NCBI RefSeq assembly: GCF_009690625.1
Contig: NZ_CP033878.1
Span: forward strand, 744,001-808,000
Source: Halorhabdus sp. CBA1104
GTDB lineage: Archaea; Halobacteriota; Halobacteria; Halobacteriales; Haloarculaceae
Direction of reading: 5' to 3'
DNA length: 64,000 bases
In this document: piece by piece, positions 33,641-42,113 of the stretch
How the letters are laid out: every line of letters starts with the position of its first letter
Position numbering within the stretch: the stretch's first letter is position 1
Position numbers and translations under genes: made by a program
The notes under the pieces: generated by a model
The model's database searches: none
Seen by the model: the letters and a program-made list of their open reading frames with translations, nothing else
Told to the model about the DNA's origin: nothing

Positions 33641-36066
33641 TCGTTTTCGCCGTCGTCGGGGGGATCGATCCTCGCATCGACGGCGATCGCCCCGTCGCTG
33701 GATCGGTACGGATGATCGAGCGAGCCGCCAGCGTAGCTGAGGCGTTCGTCGTCGTCCGTGTCTTGATGTGGCACGGCCACGAGCGTCGCTTGGGTGCGTA
33801 TGGGCTCGTCGATCTCGACGACGACGTTCGTATGCTCTCCTGGGGGCAGATACCCGGTCTGGCCGACGACTTGTCCGTCTTTGGTCCGCTCGTGAACCAC
33901 GACGAATCCACCTTCCGACGTCGAGACGGAATCGATCGTCACGGTCTGTCCGATCGCCTGCTGATTTTGCATCGTCAGGGAGGCAACCGGCGAGGAGGCT
34001 ACGAGGATCAAGACGTACGCGATCGTCAACAGGATCGCTGCGTGTTTCGCCCCGTCCTTGAGCGTGCCCTCGCCGAGTTGGCCCGCGATGAACCCCGACA
34101 GGACACCCTGGATGAGTGCGGCATGCAGAAAGACGAGCGTGTACGCCGGTTTGTTCACTTGCCCGAGGCGAGCGAAGGCGGTGACGTCGACGCCCAGCCG
34201 GTTTGACTGATCCGGAACGGGAACGTTGTTCGGCAGGCTCGGCACCAGGACTTCTTGGACAGCGAAAATAATCACCAGAAAGACCAGAAACGAGACGTAG
34301 ATGACCACGAGGTAGGTGAACATCTGTTGGCGGCGCTCTCGGCGCATGCGGAGGTCAGACCGGGCCTGTGTGGCAGCGATCCGGAGTACCGGCCCGAGCT
34401 TGCCGCTTGCTTTCATCGCGTTGGTCAGCAGCGAGACGACTCTGGCGGTCGAAGATGTCCGCACACGCCGACCGAATCGGCGGAGGGCGTTGGACGCGTT
34501 TGCTCCCATCGACATGTCCGTCCAGATACGGTTAACTTCGTCTGTCAGCATCCCGAGGTCCGTATCGCGAACCCGATCGACGCTCTCGACGAAGGACATC
34601 CCCGCTTCGTTGAGACTCGCCAGTCGTTCGAGGAGTTCCGGCGTCGCGGCCTCGATACGGTCGATCCGTCGGGTGTATAGCTCCCGGACAATAGCGTAGG
34701 TCCCGATCAGGAAGATCGTCACCTGGACGAGCACGTCGTCGGCGAGCCGAAGGTTGAACCCGTACTCGGTAACCGCCGCTGGGAGCGAGATCGCAACCCA
34801 CAGCAGCGCGATCGGCACCGTGATGTAAAATACTCGTGACGGGTTCCAGAGGATGGTCTGTACTGGTTGGCGCAAGACTCGTTTGATGCGTGCCACGCGG
34901 TCGTACAGTGCGAGCTGGGCTCGCCCCGCAGCCGCGTAGGCCAGGTTACTTCTTTTCGAGCTCGCGGTGTTTGGCATGCGTGTCGCCGATTCCGATCCCG
35001 TTTGAATGGCCTCTAGTCCGCTCTCGCGGGCGACTCCAAGCTCCTCTAACTTCTGGGCCAGATAGACGACGAACAGCGCGTTCGACAGCGGGACGATGAC
35101 GTACGCCAGCATCTGCAAGATCGGGAGGGTGTCGGTGATCGTCAGCCCGAACACGAGCAGGATGGTAAACAGGAACAACACCCCGGCCACCAACGTTGTC
35201 ACGTACGCCTCAGCGATCGTCGCAAGTAATTCGAGTACCTCCGCCTGTCGTTGTTCGGCTTCCTCTTGGAGTCGCTCGTACTGGTCTTCGAGGAACTGTG
35301 GGAGCTTCTGGCCACTCGAAAGCACACTCGCTAAATTCTCGGCAAACGTCCGGAACGGGTCGCTGGGACTGCGGTGGGCAGTCCGACGAACCGCCGAGAT
35401 CATGTCTCGGCCGAACAGATCCATCTCCCGGACGGCGACACTCATTTCGTCTGCGGCGTCCCCATAGATCGCCCGGTTGCGTCCCAGCGTTCGCATCACT
35501 TCCGGGAATGCCATGCCACCGCGGGCGAGGGCGTAGACGAACGCCACTGTCCTGGGTAGTGCCTCGTTGATCCCCCGCCGGCGGACTTCCGCGTGGCCGG
35601 ATGGCAACTGCCAGCGCAAGACGTAGGTCAGAATTGCCGAGAGCACGCCGAACACGACGCCTCCCGCAGTCAGGACGAAGAAGACCTGATTCGGGGACAG
35701 AAGAATCTCCATGTTTCGTTCCCCCAGCACCTCCCCCATGACAGAAGGGAGTTCGGCGAGGATACCGGCGACGATCGGGAGCACGACCAGTGCCGCGCCG
35801 ACGGCATAGACGCCGATGACGCCACCGACGACCGAGGCGGTCGCCGTGTACAGGTAGGTCTTGGCGGCGTAGACCCGGTAGGTCGTATCGACGTAGGCCG
35901 ATTCGAGGAGCCGGCGTCGCTCGGCGGAGGCGGGCACGTATCGGCTGAAGTACCGGCGTGCGATCCGAGTGACGAGCCGATCGAGGCGCTTGCTGAGACG
36001 GGTTGAGGCGACTGCCGCCGCGATCGTAACGGCGACCACGAGCGGCAGGTACCCGACGACACTCAT
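33637..36066 (-). CDS. Type II/IV secretion system F-family membrane platform (PilC/TadC-like) with C-terminal DUF7282-type domain
   Basis: An 809-residue membrane protein. Two GspF/T2SSF domains are visible: EALPRTVAFVYALARGGMAFPEVMRTLGRN (about residue 190) and ATPELLERLASLNEAGMSFVESVDRV (about 510), each followed by membrane helices. The last 110 residues form a beta domain with EGGFVVVHERTKDGQ...YLPPGEHTNVVVEIDEP, as in the haloarchaeal DUF7282 extracellular family. It is the platform on which the PilB/TadA-type ATPase turns to assemble type IV pili. It begins 1 bp after that ATPase gene. A longer open frame upstream overlaps the ATPase and was not used. No pilin genes are seen nearby. 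Confidence 0.9.
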   Translation of the reverse strand: MSVVGYLPLVVAVTIAAAVASTRLSKRLDRLVTRIARRYFSRYVPASAERRRLLESAYVDTTYRVYAAKTYLYTATASVVGGVIGVYAVGAALVVLPIVAGILAELPSVMGEVLGERNMEILLSPNQVFFVLTAGGVVFGVLSAILTYVLRWQLPSGHAEVRRRGINEALPRTVAFVYALARGGMAFPEVMRTLGRNRAIYGDAADEMSVAVREMDLFGRDMISAVRRTAHRSPSDPFRTFAENLASVLSSGQKLPQFLEDQYERLQEEAEQRQAEVLELLATIAEAYVTTLVAGVLFLFTILLVFGLTITDTLPILQMLAYVIVPLSNALFVVYLAQKLEELGVARESGLEAIQTGSESATRMPNTASSKRSNLAYAAAGRAQLALYDRVARIKRVLRQPVQTILWNPSRVFYITVPIALLWVAISLPAAVTEYGFNLRLADDVLVQVTIFLIGTYAIVRELYTRRIDRIEAATPELLERLASLNEAGMSFVESVDRVRDTDLGMLTDEVNRIWTDMSMGANASNALRRFGRRVRTSSTARVVSLLTNAMKASGKLGPVLRIAATQARSDLRMRRERRQQMFTYLVVIYVSFLVFLVIIFAVQEVLVPSLPNNVPVPDQSNRLGVDVTAFARLGQVNKPAYTLVFLHAALIQGVLSGFIAGQLGEGTLKDGAKHAAILLTIAYVLILVASSPVASLTMQNQQAIGQTVTIDSVSTSEGGFVVVHERTKDGQVVGQTGYLPPGEHTNVVVEIDEPIRTQATLVAVPHQDTDDDERLSYAGGSLDHPYRSSDGAIAVDARIDPPDDGENE

Positions 36067-36067
36067 G

Positions 36068-37729
36068 TTAGGTGTCGCTGTCTCCCTCGATCGCGTCGAG
36101 GGCGGCTTCTTTGTCCGCGTAGTACCTGTTGACCTGGGCCGTAAACCGGCGGTAGTCGGTGACGTCCTGGTCTCGCATCGCACGCAGGAACCGCTGTCTG
36201 TCCCGTAGCTCTTCGAGCAAGTCGGACTGGCTCCAGCCACGCTCCTCTCGAATCTCGTCGAGTAGCGTGGAGTTACTCTCCCCGAAGGTGTCCTCGGTCG
36301 GGCTCCACTCGTAGACGTTGGCGTAGTCGAGTTCGCCCGTTCGCTGGTCGATCCCTTCGATCTCCGCGAGCACTTTCGCCCGCCGGACTCGCTCGTCGCC
36401 GTACCGTGCAAGCACCTGCACACAGAGGATGTCCAGACTCTGGACCATCGGTCGCGGGACGTTGATCGGCTCGTTCTCCAAGCGATTGATGACCGTCTGA
36501 ACGGAGTCGGCGTGCATCGTCGAGAACGTCGTATGCCCGGTGTTCATCGCCTGGAAGAGTGTAATCGCTTCCTGGCCCCTGACTTCCCCGACCACGATGT
36601 ACTCGGGACGGTGGCGAAGCGCAGAGCGCAACAGATCGTACATCGTGATGTCGTCTTCGTCGAAGCGCTCGCGGGTGACACTCGAAAGCCAGTTGTCGTG
36701 ATACAAAGAGAGTTCACGGGTGTCTTCGATCGTGAGGACCTTCGCCCGCGGCGGAATGAACATCGAGACGGCGTTCATCGAGGTCGTCTTGCCCGCGGCA
36801 GTCCCCCCCGCAAACAGCAGGGACTTGTTGTGCTCGATTGCCAGCCAGAGGTAGGCCAGCATATCCAGACTGAACGTGCCATACTCCACTAGATCGATCG
36901 GCGTGAAGGGGTCGTCGGCGTATTTCCGGATAGTGAACGCCGACCCGTGTGGCGTGACTTCCTTTCCGAGTGCGAGTTCGATCCGTGACCCGTCCGGGAG
37001 CGTCGTCGAAACGACGGGATCGGCGACGCTGATGTGGCGACCGGAGCGCTGGGCCAACTGGACGACCACGTCGTCGAGTTCGTCCGCGCTGTAGGAGACG
37101 TTCGTCTCGATATCGGTGTACCGATCGTGATAGGCAAAGATCGGGAGATCGACCCCGTCACACGAGATGTCTTCGATCGCTGGATCGTGCATGAGCGGAT
37201 CGATCTTCCCGTAGCCCTGGAACTCCCGGTAGAGGTAGTAAAACAGTCGATGGACGGTCTCTGGATGGACTTTGACGCCGTACTCTTCGAGCCGATCGCG
37301 CAGTTCGGCGAGCAGGGCTCCTTCTGGATCGTCGTCGACATTCTCGCGGTACAGAAGCGGGTCCCGTACGTCTTCGAACAGGCGTTCGAGGAGGTCCCGC
37401 TCGAACTCGTCGAGATTCGGCTCGGCCACGTGGTAGTAGTGTTCGTCCTGTTGGGGATCGTGGTTGATCGACGCGAACGCGTAGGGCGCATTCAACCAGT
37501 AGCGCTCTAGCTCGTCCATTTTCGGGTCGCCGTCGAACGTGACCAGTCGGTCGTGGCGCGTCGGATCGTAGTTTTCGGTGACAACCTGCGAGCCTGCGAG
37601 GACACGCCCAACTCGTGAGAGCCACGCCTTCGCGTCCGCTACCCGATCAGTTTCCTTGCTGGCAGGGCTCTCCTGACCGGCGCGTGAACCGACATCCACA
37701 TCGTCGATGGCTGGATCGCTGTCAGACAT
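36068..37729 (-). CDS. Type II/IV secretion ATPase (PilB/TadA/GspE family)
   Basis: A 553-residue hexameric assembly ATPase. Walker A is AGGTAAGKTTSMNAVSMFIP, the Asp box VLTIEDTRELSLY, Walker B RPEYIVVGEVRGQEA, and the His box GHTTFSTMHADSVQTVINRLE. The N-terminal domain has the haloarchaeal Trp/Tyr-rich beginning (YWLNAPYAFASINHDPQQDEHYYHV). It powers pilus-like filament assembly together with the membrane platform gene that follows 1 bp later. All catalytic motifs are intact. Confidence 0.94.
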   Translation of the reverse strand: MSDSDPAIDDVDVGSRAGQESPASKETDRVADAKAWLSRVGRVLAGSQVVTENYDPTRHDRLVTFDGDPKMDELERYWLNAPYAFASINHDPQQDEHYYHVAEPNLDEFERDLLERLFEDVRDPLLYRENVDDDPEGALLAELRDRLEEYGVKVHPETVHRLFYYLYREFQGYGKIDPLMHDPAIEDISCDGVDLPIFAYHDRYTDIETNVSYSADELDDVVVQLAQRSGRHISVADPVVSTTLPDGSRIELALGKEVTPHGSAFTIRKYADDPFTPIDLVEYGTFSLDMLAYLWLAIEHNKSLLFAGGTAAGKTTSMNAVSMFIPPRAKVLTIEDTRELSLYHDNWLSSVTRERFDEDDITMYDLLRSALRHRPEYIVVGEVRGQEAITLFQAMNTGHTTFSTMHADSVQTVINRLENEPINVPRPMVQSLDILCVQVLARYGDERVRRAKVLAEIEGIDQRTGELDYANVYEWSPTEDTFGESNSTLLDEIREERGWSQSDLLEELRDRQRFLRAMRDQDVTDYRRFTAQVNRYYADKEAALDAIEGDSDT

Positions 37730-37935
37730 TCGTCAGTTCTGGCCCAGTGTCGTAGTGGTGCCTTGTTGCGGATTGCAAGTCCAACTACTTAAATTCGGCC
37801 GGCGGATTCTCAGCGGCGAGAACAGGTCGCCCCCGTGGCCAATTCCGATCCGCGTGACCTCGACCGACGGTCCCCGGCCGATCCTGACGCCGCCGTCACC
37901 TTCATGCTAATAGAACACATACCAACGAGTACCGG

Positions 37936-38355
37936 ATGAAGCGCGAACACTTCAGCCTCACCGTTGCCCCCGAACCCGAAGAGAGCGACCGCCCGACGCT
38001 GCATATTGCCTACGACGGGCCGACAGCGTTGCTTCGTGAGCGATTACACAACCCAGAGGACGAGGCCCTAACGGACGACGAGATCGACGTCGCGTTTCGC
38101 TTACAGGACGACACACGGGGTGTGTTGAGTATCGCCGATCGACACACTGGGGCGTTCGTCTTCGAGCTCGAGGCCGATCTCGATGCGATCGATCGGATCG
38201 TTCAGGCCGCAGAGGCCGACGACGAGCGCTACCGGATCGTGATCGAGACTGACGGGGACGCTTGGACGTACGACAAAGAGACGCTACTGGTCTATGGGGT
38301 CGATGGCCAACTGCTCCGCACAGACAGCCTCATCCCCGGCAGTGTCGAGCTGTAG
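37936..38355 (+). CDS. DUF5793 family protein
   Basis: A 139-residue acidic protein beginning MKREHFSLTV and ending LLVYGVDGQLLRTDSLIPGSVEL. This pattern matches the haloarchaeal DUF5793 family. It is predicted soluble with alternating beta strands and no membrane segment or catalytic motif. It is transcribed divergently from the secretion ATPase; the 206-bp spacer has an AT-rich stretch (ACTTAAATT near 37785-37793) that could serve either side. Function is unknown. Confidence 0.82.
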   Translation: MKREHFSLTVAPEPEESDRPTLHIAYDGPTALLRERLHNPEDEALTDDEIDVAFRLQDDTRGVLSIADRHTGAFVFELEADLDAIDRIVQAAEADDERYRIVIETDGDAWTYDKETLLVYGVDGQLLRTDSLIPGSVEL

Positions 38356-38476
38356 GTCCCAGACCCTGGAGAAACAGACTGGTTTCTGGTGGCATACCCG
38401 GCAGCATTCACCGGATGTTTGTGAGACGGTACCAAAAAGCGAGATTTAATGCGTCCGCCCTTCCCATGGGGGACAC

Positions 38477-39621
38477 ATGCGATTGCACGAGTACCAGGCC
38501 AAGCGGCTGTTCAGCGAGGCCGGTATCCAGACGCCGGCGTCTGGACTGGCTTCGACGGTCGAGGAAGCGGTCGAGGCGGCCGAATCGATCGGGTATCCGG
38601 TCGCGATCAAGGCCCAAGTCCACGTCGGCGGCCGAGGCAAGGCCGGTGGGATCAAACTCGCCGACACTGCCCAGGAGGCCCGCGAGGCCGCGGGGGAGAT
38701 CATCGGTATGGATCTCAAGGGCTACACCGTCGATCGCGTCCTCGTCGAGGCGGCAGTCGATTTCGTCACCGAGCTGTACGTCGGCGTGACGATGGATCGT
38801 GGCGCGGGCAAACCCGTCGCAATGGTCTCGACGAAAGGCGGGGTCGACATCGAGGAGGTCGCCGAAAGCGATCCCGACGCGATCGCTCGGGAACACGTCG
38901 ACCCGGCCCACGGATTACACCCGTACCAGGCCCGGAAAGCCGTCTACGACGGGGGCGTCGAGCGCGAATTCGCGGGCGATGTCGCTGCGATCCTCTCGAC
39001 GCTGTATGACCTCTGGGACGAGACTGACGGCAGTGACGCCGAGATCAATCCCGTGATGATCACCGACGACGGAGCGGTCGTCGCCGCTGACGCCGTCTTC
39101 AACGTCGACGACGACGCCCTGTTCCGTCAATCCGAAATCGCGCAGTTGGAGGGCGAAACGAGCGGCGACGACCTCGAATCGATGGCCAGCGAGTACGGGT
39201 TCGATTACGTCCGCCTAGATGGCAACGTCGGCATCATCGGGAACGGCGCTGGACTCGTGATGACGACGCTCGATCTGGTCGATTACTACGGCGGGGCGCC
39301 GGCGAACTTCCTCGACATCGGCGGCGGGGCAAAGGCCGGTCGGGTCCGCAACGCTTTAGAGGTCGTCTTCGCCGACGAGAACGTCGACAGCGTGGTGTTC
39401 AACATCTTCGGGGGATCACGCGCGGCGACGAGGTTGCACGCGGTATCAACGACGCCCTGGAAGCGTTCGACGAGATTCCGAATCCGGTCACTGTCAGATT
39501 GGCAGGGACCAACAGCGTCGAAGGCATGGAGATACTCAACACAGAGCTGGTGACCGTCGAGGAGACCCTGGAGGCAGCCGTCCAGCGTGCGGTTGCCGAC
39601 GCCGAGGAGGTGGCACAATGA
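38477..39621 (+). CDS. sucC: Succinyl-CoA synthetase (ADP-forming) beta subunit, one apparent frameshift
   Basis: The TCA-cycle enzyme subunit that binds ADP by its ATP-grasp domain. Start MRLHEYQAKRLFSEAGIQTP; VAIKAQVHVGGRGKAGGIKLA; EINPVMI; NVGIIGNGAGLVMTTLD; GGGAKAGRV. The frame breaks at the run GGGGG (39410-39414) after VVFNIFGG. Adding one G continues as ITRGDEVARGINDALEAF and ends EEVAQ at the TGA of 39619-39621, giving 381 residues, the normal length. As with gyrB, a base-calling error at a G run is the likeliest cause. The stop overlaps a small ORF linking it to sucD. Confidence 0.93.
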
Positions 39622-39704
39622 GTTCTATCAGACGATTCGACACTCGCTTCGCTCGGTCGACTGCGACTGATAACCTCATTCTCACCACGGGGTGGTTCGA
39701 ATGA
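39618..39704 (+). CDS. Candidate 28-aa micro-ORF coupled between sucC and sucD
   Basis: ATG at 39618 overlaps the sucC stop (ATGA), and its own stop TGA at 39702-39704 overlaps the sucD start (ATGA). The encoded peptide starts [19 protein letters not shown] and ends TTGWFE; it is basic, unlike most haloarchaeal proteins. In many haloarchaea sucC and sucD overlap directly, so this 83-bp piece looks like an insert that kept coupling. It contains CTCGCTTCGCTCG, a repeat-like sequence whose complement also occurs at 59.2 kb. It may be a real small gene or a framed repeat. Confidence 0.4.
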   Translation: MSSIRRFDTRFARSTATDNLILTTGWFE

Positions 39705-40570
39705 GCGTACTCGTCGATGCAGACACTCGCGTTATCGTCCAGGGCATCACCGGCGGCGAGGGCGAGTTCCACGCAGAGCAGATGATCGAGTACGGGACCA
39801 ACGTCGTCGCCGGCGCGGTCCCGGGGAAGGGCGGCCAGGAAGTCCACGGCGTGCCCGTCTACGATACGGTCGACCGGGCCGCACGCGCGGAAGACGCCGA
39901 CGCTTCTGTCGTGTTCGTCCCGCCCGCCTTCGCCGCCGACGCGTTGTTCGAGGCCCTGGACGCGCCCCTGGATGTCGTCGTGGCGATCACCGAGGGCATC
40001 CCGACCCAGGATGTCAGCGAGGTCTACGAACAACTCCGTCGAACCGATACCCACTTGATCGGCCCCAACTGTCCGGGTATCATCACGCCCGGCGAAGCCA
40101 AACTCGGGATTCTGCCGGGCAACATCTTCACGGACGGTGACGTCGGGCTGGTCTCCCGGTCGGGGACGCTGACCTACCAGATCGTCGATAGCCTCACCCA
40201 GCGCGGGATCGGCCAGACGACAGCCATCGGCATCGGTGGCGACCCGATCATCGGGACGGACTTCATCGACGCCTTAGAACTGTTCGAGGCCGATCCCGAC
40301 ACGAAAGCGGTCGTCATGTGCGGGGAGATCGGCGGCGAAGACGAGGAAGACGCCGCCCGGTACATTGCCGAGTACATGGACACGCCTGTCGTCGGGTTCA
40401 TCGCCGGCCGGACGGCCCCGCCGGGCAAGCGCATGGGCCATGCCGGTGCGATCGTCTCGGGCAGCGGGACTGGCACCGCCGAAAGCAAGATCGACGCCTT
40501 GGAGTCAGCCAGCGTTCCCGTCGGTGACACGCCCAGTGACGTCGCCGATCACGTCGAAACCATTCTCTGA
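39701..40570 (+). CDS. sucD: Succinyl-CoA synthetase alpha subunit
   Basis: A 289-residue CoA-binding and ligase subunit. The N-terminal Rossmann part has [47 protein letters not shown] is the CoA site; the phosphohistidine loop lies in [13 protein letters not shown] (His in GHAG). All catalytic parts are intact. The ATG at 39701 is preferred to a GTG three codons upstream because it overlaps the preceding micro-ORF stop. Together with SucC it makes ATP from succinyl-CoA in the TCA cycle. Confidence 0.96.
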   Translation: MSVLVDADTRVIVQGITGGEGEFHAEQMIEYGTNVVAGAVPGKGGQEVHGVPVYDTVDRAARAEDADASVVFVPPAFAADALFEALDAPLDVVVAITEGIPTQDVSEVYEQLRRTDTHLIGPNCPGIITPGEAKLGILPGNIFTDGDVGLVSRSGTLTYQIVDSLTQRGIGQTTAIGIGGDPIIGTDFIDALELFEADPDTKAVVMCGEIGGEDEEDAARYIAEYMDTPVVGFIAGRTAPPGKRMGHAGAIVSGSGTGTAESKIDALESASVPVGDTPSDVADHVETIL

Positions 40571-40641
40571 GCGACGAGTGGCTGTTGGCGTCGGCCCGGC
40601 CTGGTGAAAAAGCCTAACTCGCCGCCAGGCGTGACTCGAGT

Positions 40642-41304
40642 ATGCGCTGTATCGCCCACCGAGGCTTTGCCGGACTGTATCCGGAGAACACGCTCGCCGC
40701 CATCGAACAGGCCGGCCAACGGGCTGCGATGATCGAACTCGACGTTCGGCGCTGTGGGTCGGGTGAACTCGTCGTCCATCACGACGAAACCGTCGATCGG
40801 TTGACGACTGCCAACGGGCGGGTCGCGGACATGACTGCGACGGAACTGTCGCGGTTGAACATCGAGGGCTCCGGTGAGGGTGTGCCGTCCCTCGCCGAGG
40901 CGATCGAGGCGGTCCCCGCCGACGTCGGCCTCGATCTCGAACTCAAAGAATCAGGCCTCCTCACCGACGTTCGGGACCGCATCGCAGACGTCGACCGTGA
41001 CATCTGGCTTTCTTCGTTCGATATCTCGATCGTCGAGGCGGCCAGTGAACAGACGGATTGTCCGGTCGTGTTACTCGTCGGTGACTCCTCGGAGGCCGGT
41101 ATCGAACGGGCGGCCGGACTGGGCTGTGCGGGTCTGGCCCCCCACTGGCGTCTCGTCGATTTCGCGCTCATCGAGCGGGCTCATCGAGCCGATTTGGGCG
41201 TCTACCCCTGGACGATTACCGATGTCGAGCGCGCAGAGACCTTCGCGAAAATGGGTATCGACGGCATCATCGCGGACGATCCAGTCGCGTGTATCGAGGA
41301 GTGA
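40642..41304 (+). CDS. ugpQ: Glycerophosphodiester phosphodiesterase
   Basis: A 220-residue GDPD with the family's TIM-barrel signatures. AHRGFAGLYPENTLAAIEQA holds the first catalytic His and Glu, and MIELDVRRCGSGELVVHHDETVDRLT holds the metal-binding Glu/Asp and second His. It hydrolyses glycerophosphodiesters from lipid headgroups to glycerol-phosphate. It has no signal peptide, so it is cytoplasmic. It follows sucD by about 70 bp but need not share its transcript. Length is typical for short single-domain GDPDs. Confidence 0.92.
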   Translation: MRCIAHRGFAGLYPENTLAAIEQAGQRAAMIELDVRRCGSGELVVHHDETVDRLTTANGRVADMTATELSRLNIEGSGEGVPSLAEAIEAVPADVGLDLELKESGLLTDVRDRIADVDRDIWLSSFDISIVEAASEQTDCPVVLLVGDSSEAGIERAAGLGCAGLAPHWRLVDFALIERAHRADLGVYPWTITDVERAETFAKMGIDGIIADDPVACIEE

Positions 41305-41375
41305 GTGCGGACACGAACGGACTGTGGCGCCAGTGGAGCGGCGATCGTGGACGGGAGGAGAGCAGGGGCGCACGA

Positions 41376-42113
41376 TCACAGACGAGCAAGGTTCTGCCGA
41401 AGCTTGATGTTCGCTGTCATCAGTGCCGTCGCCGCCATGATGATGAAAACGACCTGGACGTGCAGGACGATTATCTGCTCGATGCCCAAAAGCGTGACCA
41501 GGGCAATCGCCGGTACGAACGCACTGAACGCAAGGACCGGCAGCAAATGGCGCAATAGGGTATCCAGCATCGTCCCCTGGACCATCGATCGGGAGAGTTG
41601 GGTACGCCCGTGCCAGTACCCGTAGGTCCCGAACGCGATCGCCCCGACCCCTTCCAGTGCGAGCACCGGTTGCTCGGCGATTCCGATCGCTTCCGCGGCG
41701 ATCGCCCCAACGACTGTGAGGCTGAATACCGCGACCAGGGGGCTCGGAACGACGCTCCCAGCCGTCCCACGATCACTGTCGGCGACTGTGCCTTGCCGGG
41801 CGATCAACTGCATCGTGAGTGCAAGCAACAGGACGAAGCCAAGAAATACCCCATCACGAACCGACGGGATCCCCGAGAGTACGATTTCGGCGATTCCGAC
41901 GATGCCATAGATCGCGGCTGCCCCGCCGACGAACCCGAGGTACGTCCAGATCGACGCTTGGGATGGAAGGTCGCTCGCGCGGCGATTCCACAGCGCGTAG
42001 ACACAGAACCGGACGCCTAACACCCCGATCAGGACGAAGCCGATGAAGTAGATGAACGTGAGGTTGGGGTTGCCGGCGATCTCTTGGAGGGCGAACGCGA
42101 CGTCACTCTGCAT
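41376..42113 (-). CDS. Seven-helix membrane protein coupled to a pseudokinase gene
   Basis: A 245-residue protein with about seven membrane helices and very short loops. I do not recognise the family. The last helix lacks a retinal Lys, so it is not a microbial rhodopsin. Its start lies 11 bp inside the end of the upstream pseudokinase gene, implying coupled translation and possibly a membrane partner of that protein. A conserved-looking GAIAFGTYGYWHGR lies before helix 6. The htr-rhodopsin pair is divergent on the other side of the pseudokinase. Confidence 0.7.
   Translation of the reverse strand: MQSDVAFALQEIAGNPNLTFIYFIGFVLIGVLGVRFCVYALWNRRASDLPSQASIWTYLGFVGGAAAIYGIVGIAEIVLSGIPSVRDGVFLGFVLLLALTMQLIARQGTVADSDRGTAGSVVPSPLVAVFSLTVVGAIAAEAIGIAEQPVLALEGVGAIAFGTYGYWHGRTQLSRSMVQGTMLDTLLRHLLPVLAFSAFVPAIALVTLLGIEQIIVLHVQVVFIIMAATALMTANIKLRQNLARL

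Noticed and set aside
36067-36423. N-terminal extension of the pilus platform gene into the ATPase gene
   Set aside because: The extension is Arg/Ser/Thr-rich shadow of the ATPase frame. The start at 36066 gives a membrane helix immediately and leaves the usual 1-bp spacing.
41376-42113. 7TM protein as a second rhodopsin
   Set aside because: No Lys in the last helix and no helix C counterion motif.
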